NCBI RefSeq assembly: GCF_016801865.2
Contig: NC_068938.1
Location: 7,325,101-7,389,100 of the forward strand
Direction: 5' to 3'
Origin: Culex pipiens pallens
Taxonomy: Eukaryota > Arthropoda > Insecta > Diptera > Culicidae
DNA: 64,000 bases
Part shown: positions 56,041-64,000 of the stretch, in pieces
Position numbering within the stretch: the first letter of the stretch is position 1
Layout of the letters: every line of letters begins with the position of its first letter
Notes under the pieces: generated by a model
Seen by the model: the letters and a program-made list of their open reading frames with translations, nothing else
The model's database searches: none
What the model was told of the DNA's origin: nothing
Position numbers and translations under genes: made by a program

Positions 56041-57339
56041 ATGCCAAAAATTTTAAAAATTTATAAAAAATAATTCCCTTAAGGTTCGAAAAAAACCTTC
56101 TGAAATTTGTTAAGACATTATGAAATAACCTTTCATCATTACAAAATTAATGTTTGTGATGTTCTTGCTTTAATTTTTAAAGAAAATTTTCAGAAGGTTG
56201 AAACATACACCTAAAAAAATGGAGTTGGTCTGAAAAAAGAATGGTTTTCTTGCATAAAAATTAAGCGTGTACCGTCCAAACAGGATAATCGTCTCGACAC
56301 ATACACACTGTCATAGAACCGAGAAACTGAAGCTTCTAGTGCTTAATCGAGAAGCACAGACGGCAAAGTAATGAAATGCAATCCTCCTTCTCTTGCAGGG
56401 AAATGTCGTCATCATCGTGCCCGATAGTGGCACTCTACCAGCATCTCCGAAGAAGGAGAGTTCCGGGGGCCGGCTATCACTTCATCTGATGTCCTAGTTG
56501 GAGTGAAATTTGCACGTGAGTGCTCATATATGAATACGTTAGGTTATTCGCACAAGAGCCCTGATATGATTTATACCCTCTTGCAATTTCTCCCCCACCG
56601 GCACCATTTCCTCCGGAAACTTAATCCGTAGGCAAATATTGCTCTTGAAAATTATTCAACCAACAGGACAGGAGTAGCAAGGCGGTGCCGTATCGGTTCC
56701 ACTTGGGTCATAACTGAACGACCGACATCTGCCAACATCAGGGTGCTGCTGCAGCAGGCTGACGACAGTTCTATTGATTTATCTAATTACCGTAATGCAA
56801 TAAAGTGTTTGTTTGTTTGATTGTTCAGGCCGAGCTGCTGCTGTACCGTAATGGGGAAAGTGTACGACACTGCTCGATACACTCCCGGTCGGTGTCGGTG
56901 TCGGCAACTTAAGAAGTCAAACAGTCGGAAAAAGGTGCATCGTGATAGCCATCTAGCAATTGGCTTATTTGCGCAAAGGTGATAAACATCGAATGTACAG
57001 CTTGTCGACAACCGCAACCGTACTCACGACAAAAGGTCTAATGTGACTCAGATCGCGGTAGGCCACGACGAAGAAGTCATCGTGGCGGTTATCGTAGTCC
57101 CGCGCCATCACGGCTAGCTACAAAGACCTTCACGAGGTCACGTTCAGCGGCTACCGACGTCAACGCCAACTAAGACTTTCTTTCCCTGGGACCAAAAGTC
57201 TAAACTTTAAAAGCGCAAAAAGTGCGCGGTTTGCCATTTCAGCACGCTCGGACGGGCGCGTCGCGACGACGGGCAGAATTCGTAATGACGACGACTAACT
57301 GTACAGCTCCTCAGAAGAAGAGAAGTGTTGTTGTTTTTC

Positions 57340-57463
57340 ACCTGCGAGCGTAACTCTACGCGTGAATGTAGGTGAGCCGCGCGCGCGCAAGTGGCCTTCA
57401 AACGAAAACAGTTGGTTCCGACCACTGACTGCTGAACTGTTGTTGTCCGGAAGCCTTTTAAAA
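57340..57463 (-). promoter_or_regulatory. Candidate core promoter and first exon
   Basis: On the minus strand TTTTAAAA (57456-57463) stands about 30 bases before an insect initiator-like TTCAGC (A at 57433), with another TCAGT seven bases on. About 92 bases later CGCTCGCAG|GTGAAAAAC offers a donor at 57341. The GC-rich setting is unlike the AT-rich flanks. Each motif is short, so chance agreement is quite possible, and no downstream coding exon is recognised. Confidence 0.25.
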
Positions 57464-57566
57464 CGTTCGCAGGTACACGGAACGCATTTATGCGACGCGG
57501 GGTTGTAAAAAGGGTACGGTTGAACCTCGGTGGAAAAATACTTTTAACACTTTTGCAACATTTTGT

Positions 57567-58379
57567 TTTTGTCATTTTTGTCATTTTTGTCATTTTTGTC
57601 ATTTTTGTCATTTTTGTCATTTTCGTCATTTTTGTCATTTTTGTCATTTTTGTCATTTTTGTCATTTTTGTCATTTTTGTCATTTTTGTCATTTTTGTCA
57701 TTTTTGTCATTTTTGTCATTTTTGTCATTTTTGTCATTTTTGTCATTTTTGTCATTTTTGTCATTTTTGTCATTTTTGTCATTTTTGTCATTTTTGTCAT
57801 TTTTGTCATTTTTGTCATTTTTGTCATTTTTGTCATTTTTGTCATTTTTGTCATTTTTGTCATTTTTGTCATTTTTGTCATTTTTGTCATTTTTGTCATT
57901 TTTGTCATTTTTGTCATTTTTGTCATTTTTGTCATTTTTGTCATTTTTGTCATTTTTGTCATTTTTGTCATTTTTGTCATTTTTGTCATTTTTGTCATTT
58001 TTGTCATTTTTGTCATTTTTGTCATTTTTGTCATTTTTGTCATTTTTGTCATTTTTGTCATTTTTGTCATTTTTGTCATTTTTGTCATTTTTGTCATTTT
58101 TGTCATTTTTGTCATTTTTGTCATTTTTGTCATTTTTGTCATTTTTGTCATTTTTGTCATTTTTGTCATTTTTGTCATTTTTGTCATTTTTGTCATTTTT
58201 GTCATTTTTGTCATTTTTGTCATTTTTGTCATTTTTGTCATTTTTGTCATTTTTGTCATTTTTGTCATTTTTGTCATTTTTGTCATTTTTGTCATTTTTG
58301 TCATTTTTGTCATTTTTGTCATTTTTGTCGTTGTTGTCATTTTTGTCATTTTTGTCATTTTTGCCATTTTTGTCATTTT
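57567..58379 (+). repeat. (GTCATTTTT)n minisatellite, about 90 units
   Basis: An almost perfect 9-bp unit over roughly 810 bases. Visible variants are one CGTCA unit near 57625, GTCGTTGTT near 58328 and a GCC unit near 58362. Because 9 is divisible by 3 and the unit has no stop in five frames, it creates long ORFs on both strands that are not genes. Confidence 0.98.
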
Positions 58380-59282
58380 TGCTAATTATGCATATTTTTT
58401 GTAATTTTGCTAATTTTAGCGTATTTTGCTTATTTTGCAAATTTTGCTAATTTTGCTTATTTTAGCGTATTTTGCTAATTTTGCAAATTTTTCTTATTTT
58501 ATTAATTTTAGTGTATTTTGTTTATTTTACTAATTTTGCTTATTTTGCATATTTTGGTAATTTTGCTTATTTCGCTAATTTTGTTAGTTTTGCTTATTTT
58601 GCTTTTTTTGTTAATTTTGCTTATTTTCTTATTCCGCTAATTATGCAAATTTGGTCTATTTTGCTCATTTTGCTAATTTTACTAATTTTGCTAATTTTGC
58701 TTATTAAGCCTTTTTTTTGCTGATTTTGATAGTTTTGCTAATTTTGCTATTTTTTCTTATTTTGCTAATTTTGCTAATTTAGCTAATTTAGCTAATTTAG
58801 CTAATTTAGCTAATTTTGCTAATTTTGCTAATTTAGCTTATTTAGCTAATTTTGCAAATTTTGCTAATTTTGCTAATTTTGCAAATTTTCCAATTTTGCT
58901 AATTTAGCTAATTATGCTTATTTTGCAAATTTTGCAAATTTTGCAATATTTTGCTTATTTTGCTTATTTTGCTTATTTTGCTTATTTTGCTTATTTTGCT
59001 TATTTTGCTTATTTTGCTTATTTTGCTTATTTTGCTTATTTTGCTGATTTTGCTGATTTTGCTTATTTTGCTTATTTTGCTTATTTTGCTTATTTTGCTG
59101 ATTTTGCTTATTTTGCTTATTTTGCTTATTTTGCTTATTTTGCTTATTTTGCTTATTTTGCTTATTTTGCTTATTTTGCTTATTTTCCTTATTTTGCTTA
59201 TTTTGCTTATTTTGCTTAATTTGCTTATTATCCTTATTTTCCTTATTTTCCTTATTTTGCTTATTTTGCTTATTTTGCTTAG
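58380..59282 (+). repeat. Degenerate (TTTTGCTTA)n minisatellite, about 100 units
   Basis: Also 9-bp periodic, but more diverse: TTTTGCTAA, TTTAGCTAA, TTTTGCAAA and TTTTGTTTA in the left half, and a homogeneous (TTTTGCTTA)n from about 58950 to 59282. It follows directly on the GTCATTTTT block and shares its T-rich core, so both may descend from one ancestral 9-mer. Confidence 0.95.
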
Positions 59283-59365
59283 TCAAAAACTAATTTGTAT
59301 TTGAAAGTACCATATAAATGGAGTTTAAATATTTCAATGTGAAACCACGTAGGTTCAACCGTACC

Positions 59366-62300
59366 AGCTGAGGAGTCAAAGTCGAAGTCACTGCCACAGA
59401 CAAGTGAACTCAACGGAAAAAAATCAGAGGTTTAATAAGTGCCGCGAATCGACCCGTCAACGCACGCGGGGCCAGTGCAAATTGCTAATTGAGGAGCTAT
59501 CGCAACGGGAGATTGACGAGATGACCCACTTTTCCGGGGGAGAGAGATTGGGGAAACTCTTCTGGTTCGGGACAAAGAACCGTTGGTGACGATACTGAAG
59601 CAGTTGGGTGTAGTGATACTAACTTTTAGTTGTCAATTTTGTTTGTTTCACATCAAGCAGACATTTTTTTCAAGGAATTTAATAATAATCCTCACAAAAA
59701 GAACCTTTGCGGTTGCCCCTAAATTTGAAAGCCTCCCTTCCAAAAGAGCTTCCCCTTTCACTTTCTTGTAAAGTACAATTTCAAGAAGGGGGGGAAAAAT
59801 TCCTTGTCGTTCATTTCACCAACGTTTCGTGAAAAGCAAGCCGCGGAAAATCGCTACCCGGAAGGCGCATTGCAGTAATTTCTTCTCACTTTCCTGGCAC
59901 CAAATCGACGACGCCAACTACGACGACGATCGGTAGCTCTTTTGCGGGAAAATAATTGTAAATTTTCCCCGAATTAAAAATTCATAATGGTAGCTTAATT
60001 CTGTGCTTCTTCTTTTTTCTGGTGGGTTTGGCTCACGTTACGTTCATGGCACCACGCCGTTCAATTATTAAATTATATGATTTATTCATTATTGCTTTAT
60101 TTGCTGCCGATTTTTTGCCTGTATTTTTGCATTCAACAACAAACCGTGGGTAAAGCGAGAAAGCCGGGGAAAAATACGCTGCAAGCGTACTTTTAATGCT
60201 ATAATTTGGCGGTTCGATGGAGATGAGGGCTTTTTTTGCTGCTGCTTCGCCGAAATTACCAATCGAGAGTGGATGAGATGAGATAAAGTTGATTATAATT
60301 TTTAATTGAGCAGATGATGGTGGGTTGTTAGCGAGTTTCATTGGAAAATTGTTGGGTGAGGTAAGATTAATAGTTGAAGTTACCAAAATGATATCCTTTT
60401 TGATTTTGTGTTATTTCTTTTTCATTTTTACAGAAAAACGTGAATACAATGTTTAAAAAATATGCCTGCACAGAGGCATTCTTCCCGCAGCCTTCTAAAC
60501 ACGCAAAAAGGGTTCCAAAGCAAATATTCGCTCAAATAGTATCCGAGCTATTTTCCTCCGCATAACCCATCCAATCAACATTCCATATTTTCCACTTCTG
60601 ACAGTCTGAACGACGCCTACGGCAAACAGGTATCGAGTTCTCGTGTTGGATTTTCTTGCTTTTAACTAGGGCTAATGTCACTATTTTGGGATTGTTCTTC
60701 AAAAAGATGGTTACTTTACATAATAATTGAGATTTCAAAAATAATTGTTTGGTTTAAAACAGGGAAATTTACCCTACGAATCTAAAAAAAAACTGTGGAA
60801 GAAAGGTTGGAAAATGCATTTCCCTTTTGTTTCTGGCGCTCGGAAAAGCCACTCCGAAAACACAATCCATCAAAATTGTTCCGGCATATTTGCATCGCAC
60901 AAAAAAAAGGTGAAATAAAACATTTATTGGTCACGTACAGGTAGTTGTTTTCCCATCGTCTTTCAGGAAGCATTTTCCCTAACCTCTAGAAGAAGAAAAA
61001 AGGTTCAATTCCTTAAAAGCGAAATCCATTCTCGCCAATCGGTGGAAAATTGACTTTTCCACCAGCAGCTTTCCAAAAGCACCGGGTAAAACCGGTATTC
61101 ATCGTTGGAAGATTCGTCTGAAGCCAATCCTTGAAAAAACTCTTCTCTCCTAGCTCAACTGCAAGGTGGAAAGTGAGCCACACGAACCAGACATAAGCAG
61201 GCGGTGAAAAATGTAAACGAGTGCGAATTAAAGGATCCCCGTATGCAGTTTTCCATGGCACACTGCTGTGATGTGACCTGGCGGTGGGGGATCTTCGTCG
61301 TCTTACAGAAGGTGGAAATTGTGTTTGAGATTGGAATTTCACGCCAACTTGGATGTCTCCGAAGCTGCTGGAGAGGGACCAGCTGAGAAAATAAAAACCA
61401 TGTCCCAGCGAGTAACGTCGGGGGCGTTTCCGGGGAAATGCGGGCAAATGTGAATGGAATTTGTTAATTTGAATTTCTTTTCGCAGACGGTGCCGATAAA
61501 ATGGTAATGTGCTTCCGGTTGTTTGAAAGCATTTATGAAGTCTTGATAATTATTAGGTGAAAATGTCGTTTGATCTTCCTGTGAATGACTGTCGAATCCC
61601 TCAAATTCGTTTCAAGTCAAGCAAATATTAAATTTAAACAAATCTTCCCACCAAATGATAAACAACCACCCGCATTAACCTCCCATACCAAAAATTGAAT
61701 TTTAAGGTTAACTAGGAAGAAACCACCCAAAAGCGCGACTTCGTTAACCTTTTTACACCCACCCAACCAGATGGTCCCCGGCAACTGACCAGCACAAATT
61801 TCTCCCTGCAAAAAAAATAAATAAAAACCTAGCACCAAATCCATCAATCATGATTCCACGCGCACGAAGTTTGGTCTATCCTCAGTGGCCTAAGGCCATG
61901 GTGAGTAATTGGTTGGTGGAAAGATTTAATCATCTTCACCGTTTAACGGGCACACGCACGTTTTGGTTGAGGAAGATTTGGTGATTTGGTGGAATTTGAG
62001 AGGATTGCGAAATTATCTGGTGTCAACTTTTATATTTTTAACACGATCATTTAAAAAAAACTGATGCTATTTTCGAAAAAAATATGCTCCTGCATCAAAA
62101 ATCTTTGATGATAACATACAAAAATTATCCAACTTTATACATTTTCGGCTTCTTTCTATACAGAATCTTTATTGTAAATATTCTTGGGAAGGAATTTTAT
62201 GATCGTTTTGAAGTCTCCGAAAAAGTTGTAAGTGTTAAGAAAAACTAAGACCCAAAAACCTTTTTTTTTACTTTCAGAACATTTTAGATATATTTTAGAG

Positions 62301-62750
62301 AAGCCACAAATAAGTGTGCACAAAAATTAGAATGTGGAATCGAAAAACACCCAAAACAACTGAAAGTTGACCCCTTTTGAAATGTTGTTGTTCGAAATTG
62401 ATCAACAAAATCTACGAATGATTCACTTTTTAATATAGGAATTGAGTGCTTTTTATGTTACTTTAAAAATCTCTTTTTTTTTGTGAATCTTAAAAACGAT
62501 TCATGTACGCTTTTTTAAAGAAATTTTCTCAGATTTCTTTAAGAATAACATCATTTTCCATTTATCATTTTATTTTTCATGAAATGTTATAAATAAATAT
62601 CGTTTTTGAACGATCACAACTACATTCAGTGATTACATGGTAGCTAATGTTTTTTGCTTAAAACGCCAATATACTGAGAATTTTTAAAAAATTGTCACTT
62701 TTTGTTCACTAAAATGAAATTATCTCGGCTTTGTGTGGACATAAAAAGCA
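59366..62750. other. Unique sequence, no confident gene
   Basis: A frame open from 59353 to 59589 (+) contains exon-like residues (CKLLIEELSQREIDEMTHF) with mixed GC codons but no ATG before the 41st codon of its listed part and no clear splice acceptor; I record it as a weak exon candidate. The minus-strand ORFs 60033-60386 and 61013-61447 have no recognisable motif. 62000-62750 is AT-rich and featureless. Confidence 0.3.
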
Positions 62751-62752
62751 GG

Positions 62753-62950
62753 GCTGTGGAGTCGAAGTCGGAGTCGGAGCCGGAGTCGGTGGAGTCTGGT
62801 CTTTTTGGGAAGCCTGAAGTCGGAGTCGGAGTCGGAGTTGAAAAAACTTGAACAGCTGGAGTCGGAGTCGGAGCCGGAGTCGGCTAAATTTTATTAGCTG
62901 GAGTCGGAGCCGAAAATTTCTGATTACCCGGAGTTGGAGTCGGAGTTATC
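62753..62950 (+). repeat. GGAGTC hexamer repeat
   Basis: Runs of GGAGTC/GGAGCC/GAAGTC hexamers in four clusters separated by short unique stretches. Such GGAGTC arrays occur dispersed in many animal genomes. They encode Arg-Ser alternation in one frame (ORF 62848-63069), which is an artefact. Confidence 0.9.
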
Positions 62951-63002
62951 TTAAATTCAACAAAAATAATGTTTATTTTTTATTTTTTAGTATTTGCTAT
63001 AA

Positions 63003-64000
63003 GGGTAATTCTCTACCAACTCACACGAAATCGGGAAAAGTTGCCCCGACCCCTCTTCGATTTGCGTGAAACTTTGTCCTAAGGGGTAACTTTTGTCCCT
63101 GATCACGAATCCGAGGTCCGTTTTTTGATATCTCGTGACGGAGGGGCGGTACGACCCCTTCCATTTTTGAACATGCGAAAAAAGAGGTGTTTTTCAATAA
63201 TTTGCAGCCTGAAACGGTGATGAGATAGAAATTTGGTGTCAAAGGGACTTTTATGTAAAATTAGACGCCCGATTTGATGGCGTACTCAGAATTCCGAAAA
63301 AACGTATTTTTCATCGAAAAAAACACTAAAAAAGTTTTAAAAATTCTCCCATTTTCCGTTACTCGACTGTAAAAATTTTTGGAACATGTCATTTTATGGG
63401 AAATTTAATGTACTTTTCGAATCTACATTGTCCCAGAAGGGTCATTTTTTCATTTAGAACAAAATTTTTCATTTTAAAATTTCGTGTTTTTTCTAACTTT
63501 GCAGGGTTATTTTTTAGAGTGTAACAATGTTCTACAAAGTTGTAGAGCAGACAATTACAAAAATTTTGATATATAGACATATGGGGTTTGCTTATAAACA
63601 TCACAAGTTATCGCGATTTTACGAAAAAAAGTTTTGAAAAAGTTACTTTTTGCGTTTCTCTTTGTTTCGTCGTCCGTGTCTGTCGCGGGTGACCATGAAC
63701 GGCCATGATCGATGACGACCAACTTTTTCAAAACTTTTTTTCGTAAAATCGCGATAACTCGTGATGTTTATAAGCAAACCCCTTATGTTTATATATCAAA
63801 ATTTTTGTAATTGTCTGCTCTACAATTTTGTAGAACATTGTTACACTCTAAAAAATAACCCTGCAAAGTTAGAAAAAACACGAAATTTTAAAATGAAAAA
63901 TTTTGTTCTAAATGAAAAAATGACCTTTCTGGGACAATGTAGATTCGAAAAGTACATTAAATTTCCCATAAAATGACATGTTCCAAAATTTTTTACAGTC
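63003..64000. mobile_element. Long hairpin element, copy 2, cut by the window end
   Basis: The left arm from GGGTAATTCTCTACCAACTC at 63003 to about 63641 is nearly identical to 49445-50075. The loop (about 63642-63719) is in the opposite orientation to that of copy 1. The right arm continues to base 64000 without interruption, where the window stops. The mirror ORFs 63389-63604 and 63761-63976 are the two arms read outward. No transposase. Confidence 0.85.

Larger units (their letters stand above)
53936..57480. other. AT-rich DNA, then a GC-rich block upstream of the minisatellite
   Basis: 53936-56250 is AT-rich with a 20-base G run (about 54578-54596), repeat family A copy 4 (55855-56040) and a short CATAT-type repeat (55405-55437). 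56260-57480 is GC-rich, with 'GCGCGCGCGC' near 57379 and the candidate promoter described separately. No exon is recognised. Confidence 0.35.
57513..59365. repeat. Minisatellite tract framed by 15-bp inverted repeats
   Basis: GGTACGGTTGAACCT at 57513-57527 is the exact complement of AGGTTCAACCGTACC at 59351-59365, and similarity continues a few bases inward (CGGTGG versus CCACGT). Nearly everything between is 9-bp repeat. The frame could be the termini of a small transposon whose interior expanded. The outer flanks share only AG, so a target duplication is not shown. Confidence 0.6.

Noticed and set aside
57207..58450. Overlapping ORFs of 295-389 codons on both strands
   Set aside because: They are read-throughs of the 9-bp GTCATTTTT repeat, giving three-residue periodic peptides in several frames at once. 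The only non-repeat tail (57207-57550, minus) has no recognisable domain.
58914..59304. ORFs of 101-122 codons on both strands
   Set aside because: Products of the TTTTGCTTA repeat only.
61013..61447. 144-codon minus ORF
   Set aside because: No recognisable domain, and the composition is not distinguishable from the surrounding non-coding DNA.
49463..63242. Identical 73-codon minus ORFs at 49463-49684 and 63021-63242
   Set aside because: Identity reflects two copies of a non-coding hairpin element; the arms contain stops in the other copies' flanks and no known motif.

Overview
The window looks like gene-poor nuclear DNA from a dipteran, most likely a culicine mosquito (Culex is my best guess). 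This rests on AT-rich sequence packed with short non-autonomous DNA transposons and foldbacks, several tRNA-derived SINEs with clean target-site duplications (one built from two tRNA-like units, an architecture known from the Culex Twin SINE), short GT-AG intron-like segments, and eukaryotic tRNA signals. There are no bacterial operons, ribosome binding sites, rRNAs, CRISPR arrays or IS elements. I recognise no protein family anywhere. The only RNA gene I would defend is a tRNA-Thr(AGT) at 2671-2744.

Layout. 1-11500: AT-rich DNA with the tRNA, a 156-bp MITE (1089-1244), a 2-kb foldback (5228-7210) with a 187-bp palindromic MITE inside it, a pogo-like fragment and a foldback (10480-10977). 11500-18600: more GC-rich unique DNA, probably intronic or intergenic, broken by a dimeric tRNA SINE (13101-13500) and an element carrying 164-bp tandem units (14128-15174). 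18600-23000: a foldback (19122-22050) split by a second transposon (19359-21396). 25026-25412: a truncated second copy of the dimeric SINE. 26052-29176: a 3.1-kb insertion with a perfect 25-bp target-site duplication, made mostly of 117-bp tandem repeats. 31236-31558: an 8-bp minisatellite. 32845-41472: MITEs, a nearly perfect 1.5-kb Tc1/mariner-type palindrome that interrupts an open frame, weak signs of a spliced locus (34.4-38.2 kb), and two SINEs, one of them nested in a 2-kb inverted-repeat element. 41500-47780: unique, more GC-rich DNA. 47790-50823: a TA-target MITE and a long hairpin element containing a solo LTR. 50900-57500: mostly unique DNA. 57513-59365: about 1.7 kb of 9-bp minisatellite between 15-bp inverted repeats. 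59366-64000: unique DNA, a GGAGTC hexamer repeat and a second copy of the long hairpin element that runs off the end.

The window therefore reads as a layered record of transposon insertions rather than a set of cooperating genes. Nesting gives relative ages: foldback 19122-22050 is older than 19359-21396, element 39453-41472 is older than its SINE, and hairpin 49445-50823 is older than its solo LTR. Candidate exons and one candidate promoter are listed with low confidence. Almost all other open frames are either repeat-encoded or not distinguishable from chance.
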